From Absidia repens (Eukaryota > Mucoromycota > Mucoromycetes > Mucorales > Cunninghamellaceae): a stretch of 64,000 nucleotides of DNA. Shown here in pieces: positions 35,702 through 49,799 of the stretch. The notes under the pieces were generated by a model. It was not told where the DNA came from, made no database searches, and saw only the letters and a list, made by a program, of their open reading frames with translations. Both the position numbers and the translations under genes were made by a program. The stretch spans positions 124,001 through 188,000 of the forward strand of contig MCGE01000024.1 in the NCBI GenBank assembly GCA_002105175.1, written 5' to 3'. Position 1 is the first letter of the stretch; the number at the start of each line of letters is the position of its first letter.

Positions 35702-37159
35702 CTAAGAGGAGGATTGTTGGGTTCGAATAGCATGAATGTTCTTGATCAAGGGCTGCCATACATGCTGTTGCCCGTAAGCCAAATACCCCAGACCTATACT
35801 GGCACCAGCCAAATGAGCCTAAATATGCAATTAAAGAAAAGGAGATCAATAGGCAAATTAAATAATAAAATCGTAGAGTCACTTACATAATGATCAAACA
35901 TTTTCCATTTCAGCAAAATCCCTGCTAAATCAAGACCCATCATAGCCGGTAAAGCATATCTAAACAAAAATTAAAAGAACGAGTATGTCAAAAACAAATC
36001 GTGAAGTATTATTTTTTCAATTGCTTTACCCAAGTTTGATCGGAAAGAATGGCAAAAAAATCAGTGAGACACTGGCTTGTGGCTCCAAATAGGCTGTTCC
36101 AGAGAGCAAACCATAGATAGCACCACTAGCGCCTAGACTGGGCAGCAATGGTCTTGAGCGACGAAAGGCCAAACTGAGGACATGACTGGCCATATTCGCC
36201 CCAATACCGGTAGTCATATAGAGTGCCAAAAATTGTTGTCGACCAAGATAATCATGCACGAGCCCACCAAAGGACCACAAACCAATCATGTTACAGGCCA
36301 AATGCAGACCGTCCTTGTGAGAGAAACAACTGGTCACGAGAGTGATAGGTCGATTGGACGCGCCAGGATGATGCATGAACCATCGTACCATGAATGGTGT
36401 CCAGCGTGGTACCTGCCATGCCCCAAAAACCAGTACATTGAGCCCCACCAACACAGTCAATGTGCGCTCGGCTTCAGTCATTGATGCCATCTTTCCCGCC
36501 ACGATCAAAGCAAAGCGCCGCACTCCTTCCGGCATACCATAAACCTGCTGCCACCGTTGTAGTCGTCGGTTTATCTTGTTCATCCATTCCTGTCGTTTTT
36601 CCACCAGCAAAGCCCGTTTTTCTTGCCACAGTTCACCTAACGTCGGAGTCACAACCACTCGACCTTCATCGTCAACTATCAATTCATTGCTGCCGCCGCC
36701 GCCGCCGACGACACCACGGAAACGACCACGTAACCACGACGCCATGGGACGCTGCTGGAATGAATCGTCCCCCACTTGCTGTTGCTGCCGCATACGTGCC
36801 ATCCATCTTTGCCATACCGTTTCTTGTTGTTGGTCATATGTCACCCCTGCGATAATGAATGCTGATATACACGCTACACCGCCAAAGACAACGGGTCGCA
36901 CATACGAAATGTTTTCGATAGATTCATGGGACGATCTTGATCGTAATGTGTTGAGGAGATTAGCTGTCTCACTCGGGGAGAAATACGGTCCTTCGTCGAT
37001 GGTAGGTGGTCGTCTGTTGCCAATGGTTGGTGGAGGAGGGTCAGACGATGATAGTCGAAATCGTGGATGCCATTGTTTCGTTGTGCCAAAGAATGAGCGT
37101 CGAGTGTTGTATTGCAAACGGATTCCTTTACAATGTGTGCCTATTCTCGATAAATTCAT
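35702..37159 (-). CDS. PCP1: Mitochondrial rhomboid-family intramembrane protease
   Basis: Exons 36030-37159, 35887-35959 and 35702-35818, phases consistent, 439 aa. The N-terminus is Arg/Ser-rich (MNLSRIGTHCKGIRLQYNTRRS), a plausible mitochondrial presequence, with an extra hydrophobic segment near residue 95. The rhomboid core starts near residue 235: TVLVGLNVLVFGAWQVP, then the HKDGLHLACNMIGLWSFG stretch, then the serine motif GASGAIYG near 346. The last exon brings the catalytic His in AHLAGASIGLGYLAYG. This matches PARL/Pcp1, inner-membrane proteases that process Mgm1 and Ccp1 in yeast. A glycine/valine-rich linker near residue 150 is lineage-specific. The first exon contains most of the protein. 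Confidence 0.92.
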
Positions 37160-37619
37160 GGTAAGGGCGGTATAATATAGGTGAAGTACAGGTGAAGAAG
37201 AGACAAAGAAAGAAAGAAAAAAGAATTCGCAGCACCAAAAAAGCTAAGAATGAGACTATTCAAATGCCGTTCAATCCCGAATTCAATGAAAATTTTTTGA
37301 GTCAAAAAAAAAAAAAAGATATTTTTATTGTATGTATACAGAAAACAAAGTAAAAGTAATAAAAGAATAGGAATAGGAATAGAATTTAAGGAAGAATAGG
37401 ACCAATTTTGTCTTTATCGATCAAATGGGGAGGGGGGAGGGGAGTAAGAGTAAATCATAAAGGATAAGAATAAGAACAAACTAAAAAAAAAAAAATACAA
37501 CAAAATAAATGCAGAGGGAAGAAAAAAAAATCAAGAAAAAAAAATATACAGGAAGAGGGGAAAAGGGGAGGGGAGGGGAGGAGAGGGGGAAAGAGTAGTA
37601 AGGGAATATCTATGATAAA
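37160..37619. other. Gap between rhomboid and SAPS genes
   Basis: Rhomboid promoter and SAPS 3' UTR. Strongly purine-biased on the plus strand, with GGGGAGG-type runs (37427-37442, 37555-37595). No gene seen. Confidence 0.55.
37324..37329 (-). terminator. Poly(A) signal of the SAPS gene
   Basis: TTTATT on the plus strand (AATAAA on the coding strand), about 290 nt after the SAPS stop codon. Confidence 0.4.
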
Positions 37620-40600
37620 CTATATTTCACCTTCTTGTTCTTCATCTTGTCCAAGTTGATACTCTTTCTTGTATTTTTCATCTTCTTCTTTGGTTCGAAT
37701 GGCACGCACATATGTATCTTCGGATGGTGTGGTAGTGATAGTGGTAGTGGACGTGGTGTCATTTCCAAACCCATTAACAAACCCAGATTGTTGATTTGTT
37801 TTCGTTGCTGTTGTCGTTGTAGGTGTCTGGTCCTTTGTAGATACGTCCAGCTGTTCCATAGAAGTAGATAGGCCCCAGGCAGCGTCATCATCATCCACTT
37901 GAAGAGAGTTGTCGCTTGATGCAAATTCACCAAATGGATCATCGTCCTCATTGTCATCCTCATTCTGTAAGCCATGTTGTTTATTGTTGATACTGTTGCT
38001 AGTCATGTCTTTGTCTCCGAAATGGTCAAAAGCATTGCCCTCTACGTCGTTATCATCATATCCGTCTTCCACATGGCTTTGAGTGCGTCGTAACATATTG
38101 GCTTGAGGGAATTCTGTAAATCCACGGGACCAATCTTGAGTGATTACTTGGTTGTCATGCTATAATAGATACATCAAAAGGGTCACTAATTGCCCTCTAC
38201 CAATCTTTATTTTTTCCTTTCTTACCTCATCTTCATCACTGTCATATTCTGCTTCGTCCTCCATGCCCGACACTTGGTTATTCCCAATGCCATTATAAGA
38301 GTTACCATAAATGTTGTCGTTTCGTCCACTAGAAAAAAGAAAAAAAACTGTTAAGTTTCCAAATAATATACCTTTTTGTATAACTTACGTGATCCAATGA
38401 GCATCATCTTCATCATCTTCCAAACCACCGTCAGCTTCACGCTGAGCCAAATAACGAGAATACTATAATAAAAGTAAAAAGTCAATATCAGACTCTCTTT
38501 CCATCACTCAATCCATCACTGTTTCTTCTATATTTACCTGACTTGCTGTGTCACCATCCAACTCATCTTCTTCGTCATCATCATCGTCTTCTTCACGCAT
38601 GGCAGCATCTTCATCATTGGGTCGATCTCCACCCAGAGGTAGGCAATCCCTTTCCTTTGTTTCCCGAAGTTCATTTTCACAATATTGATACCATAGATCC
38701 AGATCCACATCATCCTTGATTTCTTGCACAATGGCTTCAGGATATCCTTCGAAAAGTTTGATCACTTCATCGGCGATAAAGGTCAGATGTCCCATATACC
38801 CCAATCGCATACCCTTTGGTTTGGCCCTATATGAAAAGAAAAAAAAAAGTTGTAAGAAAGAAAAGAAAAGAGCTCTTCCATGTTAGGGTTTGATGGGATA
38901 CTAACCATTCTTCGTCGTTTTCTTTTTGAGCGTTGGCCATTTTTGTAGTGAGTTGCCCATCTTTGAGTATGGAAAGTGCAAGAAGTCGGTTGTAGCCCTT
39001 ATCCATTCTGCCGTTGAAAACTTGGTGCAACATATCATACGTGACATAATGGAGAAAATTGTTCCAAGGAAAAGAGAAAAACAAGTTCTACATGAAAATC
39101 AAAATAAAATGAGTTATCCTTCCTTTTTCATTTAGTTTTCCTATTACTTACCGTGCATGTTGGCAGCACCTTATGCCGAACTAGTTGTAATTTGAGATAA
39201 TCTCCCATTGGCAGACCATGTTGCTGTTCTTGGATATTGTCATCAGCCATGTCAGGCACAGGAGCTGGAGTTGTTGCTATTGCTGTTGCCTTCGATTCCG
39301 GTGTTTCTATTTCGCTTGATGTGGTCAATGACGGTATTTCTTGCTTTATTTCTGCCTGCAGATGTTCAGATGGCTTGTGATTGTCATTATCGTCATTGCC
39401 GGCCCCTGATCTGTCTTTCATTCCATGATCCTTATCTTCTTCCTGGTCGCCATCATGAGTTTGTTCGCTGGGTGAAGTCTCATCCGTTTCTTCATTTCCG
39501 TCTATGGCGTTCAGATTAGACATGTTGGAGCAATGCAATAGTTCGGCAAAGAGTTCACAAATCTTCAATCGTTCGAATCCCAGGGGCATTTGTTCACCAA
39601 TAGCAGTTCGCATGGGTCCATTCTGTATATAAAGATATAATCAAGACATCAGCTATGAGAGTCCCCTCCTAAGCACCGCTCTATTTCTACCAACTCTTCT
39701 TTTACTTACCACAGATCTTGGCTCGGTCAATAAGTGATTAAAGTCTACCACATGGTCGGCCAATACTTTGAGCATATCGGCTAAAGAGACAGATGTTTCG
39801 CGGATTAGAGGGTTGTTGCCAGTATAACCATATGTATTGCCTAACATGGGATCATTTTCCATATCACTATCATAAAGGTGGTGTCAAGTCAAGTATTTTA
39901 ACAATATATCAAATAGAATCTTTACCTGTTGTTGTGTCGGATCAAATCAATAATGATGGTGACACCGTTGATCAATGTAGAGGTAGCATTAGGAGCCTTT
40001 GGATCCAGCATAAAACCTGCTAATTTGCGCATCACAGTTTCACTGCACATAAAAATAAAAATACAAATACAAATAAAAAACTAAGTATATACATACATGA
40101 AGATAGAGAAATATGGCTACATCACTTACCTTTTCAATTTAATCACTAAATCGTTCAACCCAATACTAGGCTGTTCCAGTAAACTTGTTTGAGACATGCG
40201 GATGATTTCACAAATACTCTGTTGAGCGATGGAATGTTCCTAAAAATGACAAAAACGTATTGTTAGTTTCCGATCTCCAGCCTTTATTCTGTAACTTACC
40301 TCTGGATCCAAATAAGGATTCAAACGATCAATCAAGTTATCCATCAAACCACCATCGCTGAGCCACTAACAAAAAGAAGGGGAAGGGAGGTTATAAAACA
40401 TGTTTTGTGTTTTGATGCTATACACCGTAGTATCATTTAAATAATGTTGTAAAACACACACACACACTATATATATATACATACCTGTACTATTCCTTTT
40501 CCTTCGGGTAACTCCTCCATTCGAACCAAGGTCAGTAGTAAATCCATAATAGCCGAGCTGTCCAGATGATTTAAAATTTTGTCCAAGTTTTCAGGTTTCG

Positions 40601-41573
40601 ATTCGATGAATTCAAGCATCTATGTACGCAGCAAAATATCAATCAAAGGCCATCAGGAAATGTATACTTTATAATTATTATTGTTTGCCTTACCTCAGCT
40701 GGTTGTTTGGTTAAAAAGACAGTAATGGTTTTTGCAAAGTAAGAAGCCAATAAAGATTCCAAACCAAGGTCCACATTATCATCATCAACGCTTTTTTTGA
40801 CATCGCCCTTGCCACTTTCTTCATCATCTCCTTCATGTTCGTCGCTATTGTCTGTGCTGTGGTTGTTGCTATCGCTATTGCTACTGCTACTGTTACTGCT
40901 TTTCTTGTTGGCGGTGTCTTTTTGTGGTACTGGTCGATCCAAAAATTGCCAAAACGATTCCAATAGTTCATTTTGTTCCATGATAATCATATCCACCAAT
41001 TGAGGAATTTCGCAGGCGATAATTTCAGAGGACAGGAAAGGGTACCTGGATAATAAAGCAAAAAGAAAGCAAGAGTGAGTGAGTGTCAGAGTAGTGTAAA
41101 ACTTACGTCACGTCAATGCCATCATCGTCCACACTGTAAAACATCCGATCCTTTCCCCATCCACCAATATACTTACTTAAACTTTTGACCTTCTTCTAAA
41201 TCATTGGCTGTGATATAATAAAGCAGTTTTGAGCAGTTGGCTGGTTGGCATAAGCTATTGAATAAAAAATAAGAATAAAAAAAAAGGCAGAGAGAAGGAC
41301 ATGGTCAAGGATATAATAGTAGTTAGTGGTATATCGTGTTTCCATTTGTTTTGTATTGTACGTTCCGTCACAGCAGTAACAAAATAAATAAAAAATGCTG
41401 ATATGATAATGACAACAATATAAAAAAGGATACAAATCGATAAGGCGTTGATTGTGAGACTTGGTTTCTTGTAGGATTTCTTCTTCTTCAAGGATTTCTT
41501 CCAAAGTGACGTCTTCGCGCTCAAGTAGAGTATCCACCGCAGAAGGATTATGGAACCCAAAACGCCAAAACAT
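37620..41573 (-). CDS. SAPS-family SIT4/PP6 phosphatase-associated subunit
   Basis: Fourteen core exons, phases consistent, about 937 aa: 41434-41573, 41177-41254, 40694-41045, 40485-40619, 40300-40365, 40130-40239, 39926-40042, 39710-39866, 39152-39622, 38906-39087, 38538-38826, 38389-38462, 38226-38328, 37620-38159. An optional 27 nt exon may lie at 41107-41133. The start MFWRFGFHNPSAVDTLLERE, with DVTLEEIL after it, is the SAPS-family hallmark. The helical repeat domain runs to about residue 650, interrupted by acidic or Ser/Asn inserts. The C-terminal 250 residues are acidic and disordered (VNGFGND, DDDDEED). In yeast, SAP proteins bind the phosphatase Sit4 and act in G1 progression and nutrient signalling. 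Divergent from ERG1. Confidence 0.93.
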
Positions 41574-41879
41574 GATGAGTGTATATGTATATTTATAAAG
41601 AAAAGAAAAAGATGAATAAGGAAAGGGGAGAAGAAATAAAATATAGATGGACAGAAAAAGAGAAAAAGGAGCAAAAAAAGAAAAGAATAGGAGAGGGAAG
41701 CCCGCCCGAAATTGTTTTTTTTTCGAAGACGAGGTCGGAATATGAAAAATTGGGGTCATTCTTTTGGTGGACTGGAAAAGATGATTCTAGCTCAATCAAT
41801 AAAACGACACGGGACTTTTTATCGTGGCGGATGTCATGACCGATGTACTTTTTACAACGATCAAAGATCATCCTGTCCG

Positions 41880-41917
<38 letters not shown>

Positions 41918-42086
41918 GAGCAGGGGAAGCAGCAAAGAATCATTAAAAATAAAAACTCCGTTCAATGGTTTTCCCTATCATACGATGAAAGAAAAGTTGC
42001 CTGATGTTTTTTTAAAGAATATAAAAGCTTGGGCAAATAATATATAAAGTTTCCCTTTTCTTTTTTATTTCTTTAATTCATTGGTT
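41574..42086. promoter_or_regulatory. Divergent promoter region, SAPS / ERG1
   Basis: 513 nt between divergent ATGs. A 35 nt A run (41880-41914) lies about 170 nt upstream of ERG1, and purine-rich DNA covers the SAPS side. TTTCCCTTTTCTTTTTTATT immediately precedes the ERG1 start. No sterol-response element was recognised. Confidence 0.55.
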
Positions 42087-43755
<1,669 letters not shown>

Positions 43756-43905
43756 ATGATGATATCCCTCTTTTCTCCATCACTGTATGGTTCCTTTTTT
43801 CTAACCCCCTATCCAATTTCTAATACAGATTCGCATCCTTTACACACACACACATATAATATCGAATATCATATAAATAATTAATGTTTCAAATGAGTCA
43901 AAAAT

Positions 43906-43911
43906 AATAAA
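43906..43911 (+). terminator. Poly(A) signal of ERG1
   Basis: AATAAA about 150 nt after the ERG1 stop codon. Confidence 0.55.
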
Positions 43912-44044
43912 ATTGTAAAATTCTGTCAAAGCTGATCATGTTGCATGGCACTGAACCCAAGCGAAAATAAAATACGAGGATTTATATCTACCAAATAAAA
44001 AATTGCAAACCTACGAGACCCTCAAAAAAAAAAAAAAAAATTAA

Positions 44045-44665
44045 AATCCCGCCCACGTGAATATTTATTTTCTTCCCACTTTTTTCTTTTTTCGCTCTCT
44101 TCCTTTTTTTCTCTTTCACAATTGTGGCTCGTATGAGATTAGGTGGACTTGGATTAGCATCAGGTCTAGTTTAGAAGCGTTTTCATCTCAGGAATTACAA
44201 CATGCATGGGAAAACCCTTTCATTTTGGATTCAGGATTTAGAACCACCATTAGTTATCTTTGTAGATTCTTCATTGATTCAGCTTAGTCCTAGTTTAGTC
44301 TTAGTTTGTATCTACATCTAAATAAAATATGTTTCTTTTTACATTCTTCAATGAAAAATGTACTTTGAGTTCCACTCATATCTTGTACAATACATCCCTT
44401 TTTTCTACCATTACCTCTTGATTCGTGTTGATTAGGGTAGACCGTCATTGTAGTGCTTCAACATAAACATCCCTTTCGTCTTTAAAATTCCTTGTATATT
44501 ATATTAGCTTCTATTTTATAAGTGTTTCCTTAGATTAGAGTTGGATAGTCTCCAGATCTCACATTAGTCTAATTCATCTAGTTCCAATAGATCCCGTTAT
44601 TGCTGTTGACCTTCAAAGTTTATGCTTATGCTTCAATAAAAAATATTTTCTCTTTTTCAACCATC
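44045..44665 (+). repeat. Dispersed non-coding element, copy E (near full length)
   Basis: Begins ATCCCGCCCACGTGAATATT (CACGTG 44054-44059), with a CT-rich leader. The core at 44150-44255 has CATTTTGGATTCAGGATTT and ACCACCATTAGTT. TAAATAAAATATG lies near 44320 and a second CAATAAAAAATATT near 44634, about 315 bp on. The second module has TTAGATTAGAGTTGG and ACATTAGTCTAATTCATCTA. Confidence 0.8.
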
Positions 44666-44982
44666 AATGCTACTATCAGATCCACCAAATATTACACAAT
44701 CTGTTGTTATTTATTTATTTTGACTGTTTTTCTTATATATGGTAGATAAATGAAACATTATGGCATAATGCACACGACGATGATTTCGGTGACTCCCAGT
44801 AGAGAGCTTCCGAGCAGCCATCATCACTTCGTTAGTTGGCGTTTACTGGTAAGTATGCTTCAATGTACCCTCAACATCTATTGTAAAATTTCTGCAGGCC
44901 CATGGTGGAGAATTAGAAACAAGAATACTGTTCCGCTTAATATGTACCTATGAGAGCTGTTGTGTTTTCTATGCTGACAATA

Positions 44983-44988
44983 ATAGGC

Positions 44989-45039
<51 letters not shown>

Positions 45040-45052
45040 GAGAATCGCCTAT
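44983..45052. repeat. T47 run bracketed by an 8 bp inverted repeat
   Basis: ATAGGCGA at 44983-44990 is the reverse complement of TCGCCTAT at 45045-45052, with about 47 T (44992-45038) between them. Confidence 0.8.
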
Positions 45053-45160
45053 GATGGTGATTTGATTTTAACTTTGGTCATAATATGTATATCCATAGAT
45101 ACTAATGACAGACTGAAAAAAACAAAGACTACAGCAAATGAGTGACAAAATAAAATGGCT

Positions 45161-45166
45161 TTTATT
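45161..45166 (-). terminator. Poly(A) signal of the Xaa-Pro peptidase gene
   Basis: TTTATT on the plus strand (AATAAA on the coding strand), about 370 nt after the stop codon; it would place the AAT microsatellite in the 3' UTR. Confidence 0.45.
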
Positions 45167-45346
45167 CAGAAAAAAAAAAAGTTGTGGATATCATAATAAT
45201 TTATATAACTACAAAATGCAATATAGCCTTCTTCAAACGATTCTGAGTGATTTTTATTTGCGACCGTTCCCATTGGGCAACGATGCAGTAAGCAATGTAG
45301 GCTGCGCCCCAAGAGATCACACATCGGGAATGCGATTGAGTGGCTA

Positions 45347-45395
<49 letters not shown>
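45347..45395 (+). repeat. (AAT)n microsatellite, about 16 units
   Basis: Perfect trinucleotide array in the probable 3' UTR of the Xaa-Pro peptidase gene. Confidence 0.9.
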
Positions 45396-45398
<3 letters not shown>

Positions 45399-45533
45399 GT
45401 AACAATAATAAAGTAGTAATATAAGGGAAGGTGAGAGCATGAATAAAGCTAAAAGTACATTACAAAAAAATAAAATGGTATAAAAGTACACGCACACACA
45501 CACATGAGTCTATCAAAGCAAATTAATCATTCT

Positions 45534-47452
45534 TCAGTTGGCTATCCATCCATCATCATGATTGTCAGCGGAAATGGCACCAGCAGCGGCACCAGAAGCC
45601 ATGATCCGTTCAATGTCTTGCACAGTTTTTGGAGCCGTGGTCAAGTTTTCATGGCCTGCATCGGTAATAACCACAGTATCTTCAATTCGAATCCCACCCA
45701 CCACGCTGTATTGTCGTACACGATCCATATTGAAGTAATGTTCATATCCTGGGCATTCTGTCCAAGTAGCAATCCAAGCGTCATTGAAATAAACCCCAGG
45801 TTCTACCGTCAATACCATGTTCGCTTCCAATGGTCGGTCAATCAAAAATGTCGAGAGCCTTTCTTCGTCGTCCTCCGCATCTCTATCATCCAATGTCTTT
45901 CGACTATGAAAAAAGGAGGGGAAAATGATGAGAAGACTGACTTTTTGATTTGTTTGTTTTGTTTGTTCAAACGGACTTACCCTCCAACATCATGCACATC
46001 TAATCCAACCGAATGACCCAGTCCTATGGTATTAAAAAAACAAAATCAGTACTTCCTTTTTGTTTCATCCCTCCTCCACCCCCTTTGTCTCTATCCTTGT
46101 CTCATACCGTGGAAATAAAAGGTGGTGGGAATATTTAATTCCAAGAGTTCCTCTTCATCCCCTGTGAGAATTCCAATTCGGCAGAGTTCTTGACATAATA
46201 TCCTAATCGCCAGCTTTTCCATATCAGCCCACATTACTCCGGATTTCAGATTCGCCAAGACCGTCTATTGGGAAAATATACATTATCCTGATAAGCCATA
46301 TTGTTCTCTTTTACTGCGCCTTCCTCCCTTATCTTACCTCTTGCATTTTCAGTACAATTTCGTATATAGTCCTTGATTCCATGGAAAAAACACCAGAAAC
46401 TGGGAAGCATCTGGTAATATCTGTGGCATAGCAAAGTCGTTCACCACCAGCATCTACCAATACCATAGCATGAGGATCATTCCAAGGAAGACAATGATTA
46501 TGCCGAGTCTCATGTAAAACTGCTGTTCGCTTGCCTGATACTACAATAGGGACCTATATAAATCAATGGTGAAGTATATTGTTTTTTGTTACTATAAGCG
46601 TACGTTTCAAGCTACCCCCTATCCCAAAATCCTACAATCAATACTTACATATGCTTGACGGCTCAGACCGTGCCTTGAGCATATCCAATGGAATAAAGCC
46701 ACCAATTCAGCTTCAGGTTGATGAGGATGGGCATCACGGATAAGTGCAATGTGTGCTTGGCAACTTGCTTGCGCCACTTGTCGTAAAACTTTGATTTCCC
46801 AAGAAGATTTGATCAGCCGGCATTCATCGAGCACTTGGCGTAGAAGACTGCCAGATGAGTTGTCTGCTGTAGTGGTGGTGGTGGTATTGGTAGCAGTAGT
46901 AGCACTGAGTCGTGACTTAAACAAGGGAAGAATAGCGGAAGTATCGGTCGTATCCAATGTATAAATGGTGGAGGGATTCATGGCATATAAAAGGCCATCT
47001 AGATCTTGTTCATCAAGAACACTGTCGACATCATATAAACGTAAAAGCTTGTTTGGTGCTGCTGGAGGACATTTCCATAAACATTCCGTGTTATCGATAG
47101 AGGGAGTAATGAGGAAGACTTTAGCGGTATTGACTTGCACAAGGACGTGATAACCAGGATCTTCAACACCTAAAAGAAAACGGATGAGATTTATTTTTAT
47201 CGTCGTCGGAGATGTAAATTATTCTGATATGTAGTTGCCCTTACCTGTAAGGTAGAAAAAGTAACTCTCCTGCCGATAATCCATTTCAATATCCGTATCA
47301 TGTCTATTTGCATAGACAGCCCCACGATGATATATGAAACCATTTTTTTCCTCTGGTCGAGATTGTAAAAGACCTTTACATACTCTTTGACAATTTTGTT
47401 TAGTGGGTAGTTTTTGGTAAGGACGTATGGGAGTAGTGGTATGCGGAGGCAT
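45534..47452 (-). CDS. Xaa-Pro dipeptidase/aminopeptidase (M24B metallopeptidase)
   Basis: Exons 47245-47452, 46649-47169, 46338-46553, 46108-46264, 45981-46023 and 45534-45903, phases consistent, 504 aa. The N-terminal creatinase-like domain shows FIYHRGAVYANRHDTDIEMD and ESYFFYLTG. The pita-bread domain has all metal ligands: Asp in VLVDAGGE, Asp in YATDITRCFP, His in HGLGHSVGLDVHD, Glu in LTVEPGVYF and Glu in GGIRIEDTVV. It should hydrolyse Xaa-Pro peptide bonds with two metal ions, recycling proline. No secretion signal, so cytosolic (or mitochondrial) action is likely. Prolidase and aminopeptidase P cannot be separated from sequence alone. An acidic insert follows HDVGG. Ends with DDGWIAN. 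Confidence 0.93.
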
Positions 47453-49512
47453 TAATAATAAAAAAAGGGGGTAAAAAAAAAAAAAAATAGATGAAGAGAG
47501 ACAAGGAAAAAGGAAAATGAAATGGAGAAGTTATTTTTATATGAAATACGAGTAATCAACTGACGAATTAAAAAAAAAAGTTATTTTTTCATCGATTTCG
47601 ATCTTGTCTTCGGTCTGTCGCCTTAGTTTGGATAACTAGGAGTGTCGAGCAAGATCGTGACCTTTTTGTTCCTGGATTTATTCTATTACCTTTTTTGGTG
47701 ATGTTCAAGAGCGTTCGTCGGCATTTATTTTCTCTCATACAGCCCCGTCATCCTTTGCCAAGTCCTACATATTCTTTGCCCTTTTGTTTGTTGTTGTTGA
47801 CTTTTTCCCTGAAAAAAAAGACTATTTCTTTTCTATGATCTTAACCCACCAATCAGTCATATTGTATGACAAATTCATACAACGTTACACCACTTGTATA
47901 ATAATCAAAAGCAACCATGTATATATTTGTACCGTCTGCATATTATCCTAATTATACATTTTACTCCGTATCAAATGCCTTTGTTCTCTCGATCCTACTC
48001 ACATTATTTCCATCAATCGTAATAACACACCAATCATGCATAAACCCACTGCCCATAAAATGCCAATGATACTATATGATCTCATATCCCATCATACAAA
48101 AAACATCGACTATTACCCAATAATACCACAACCCATCAATCGTACACACACAACATATTATTACCCTAATAAACTTTTGATAAATAAAGACTAGAAAACA
48201 CATTTTATTATAAAACTATATAGTAGTATACTAAAATAATCAAAAAGTAAAACTAACCTATCCACTGCAGCACTGCTTTTCCAATATATCATACAATGAT
48301 GCAATGGTTCATCGCAATGGACATATAGGCCAAGACTCTAGTTGTATCACAAGTCGCCAAACTCCATGGTCATAATTGTCTAAAAAAAATCGAATTGAAT
48401 ACACCAAAAGAGGCCGAGCAAACGAGTGCCACAAGAACATAAGGTCATGACCGTTCCTTGTACGGCCACCCAGAATTTACCAAGTGGAGAACTTTCAGCG
48501 AGGATATAATGTTTTTTTTTTTTTTGGATGGGACCACGGAAACAAAGCCATACAAAATTTTCTAGAGTTATAACAGCGCTGTAGTGTCGTTAAGAGTCAA
48601 TCCAACTAAGGAACATTGTGCTGTGAGAACCTCAGTGTTGGTTTCAGGGAATCATCGGGTACATAAAACGCTTGTCACAATAAAGGGCTTGCCGTCGGAT
48701 AGTATGGTTTGCTTATGAGTGAGTATACGATATCAAAAATACTATTCATGAATGCTTCATCACAATCACTGATAATATTTCAGATGGGAAGATGGTCAAG
48801 ATTGTTCAAGTGAAAAAAAGGAGAAAAAAGTTCCACGAACTCTGTTCCTCCCAGAAAATATATTGATAGTTCAATCGCCGACCGCTGCCCATTTTCAGGT
48901 CAATTAGATCATCTCAAATTGGTCAAATTTTGTATGCCATAAAATAGATGACCAAAAACCCATATAGAAAAGCAATAGAAGGCCATCTTTTTTTTTTTTT
49001 TTTTTTTTCTACAACTGTAGGTGTCACAATCGTGAACCACATAAGTATGTCACATAGTTTTACCCCTCCCCTTCTCTTGTAACTGAATATCTAGTTTTTG
49101 CCAGCACCCATCTTAAGAAAACCTTGTTTTTAGTCTAACTATGCGTTACTCTTCAGGGAAAGGGGAAAATAAAACGTTCATCGTGTCGTGAGCAATGTTC
49201 AACTGTCCTGGAATGGGAACACTCGAAATATTTCCGCATCGACTCCCAAATTCCAAAAAAAAGAAAAGAAAAAAAAAAACTATTGGATGCATTATTGAAA
49301 TATAGATTTTAATGGCATGCTATTAGACAGCTTTGGCCTTTAATGGGTGTTCCTTTGATTTATCCGTCACACTCAATGTTCCATGGATGGATTGACATTT
49401 AATGTATGAGCAGAAAAAAATAAAGAAGGAAGACCGAGAAATGAGATCTTCGTCAAATCAGTCTATGGTGGGGAGCCCCTTAAGGTCCAAACGACTTTCG
49501 GTAAGGATTGTT

Positions 49513-49553
49513 TATTATGATTATGATTATGATTATGATTATGATTATGATTA
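49513..49553 (+). repeat. (TTATGA)n microsatellite, about 6-7 units
   Basis: Hexanucleotide tandem array in non-coding DNA. Confidence 0.85.
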
Positions 49554-49799
49554 GCGTTTGTATTAATATAAATATTATTATAATGCGCAATAGACATAAT
49601 GGGCTATATTATATACTATATGGTGTGGCCAGTATAGAGGAAGCTATAATAGTTCATAGGAAAGTACATACGTATGACACCGTTTAGGTTCAGTAGCATA
49701 ATTGGTCGACCAGGAATAGAATAGGGTCATATTTGATATTGAGTCGTGTCAACTAGCTACAATAGCGACTTCTCAAATTATGTAATGGGTCAAAGGATG

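Larger units (their letters stand above)
43756..45533. other. Convergent gap ERG1 / Xaa-Pro peptidase, no gene seen
   Basis: Holds both 3' UTRs, element copy E, a T47 run with flanking inverted repeats, and an AAT microsatellite. The short ORFs are not conserved between repeat copies and look random. Confidence 0.6.

Noticed and set aside
36576..37175. 199-codon plus-strand ORF opposite the rhomboid gene
   Set aside because: Long only because the sense frame is GC-richer here; no motif, and the minus-strand rhomboid has catalytic residues and splice consistency.
39565..39590. B-box-like GTTCGAATCCC
   Set aside because: Lies in a coding exon of the SAPS gene, with no cloverleaf around it.
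47701..47838. 45-codon ORF starting MFKSVRRHLF
   Set aside because: Its start resembles a mitochondrial presequence, but it is T-rich, has no donor or family match, and runs into poly(A) sequence.
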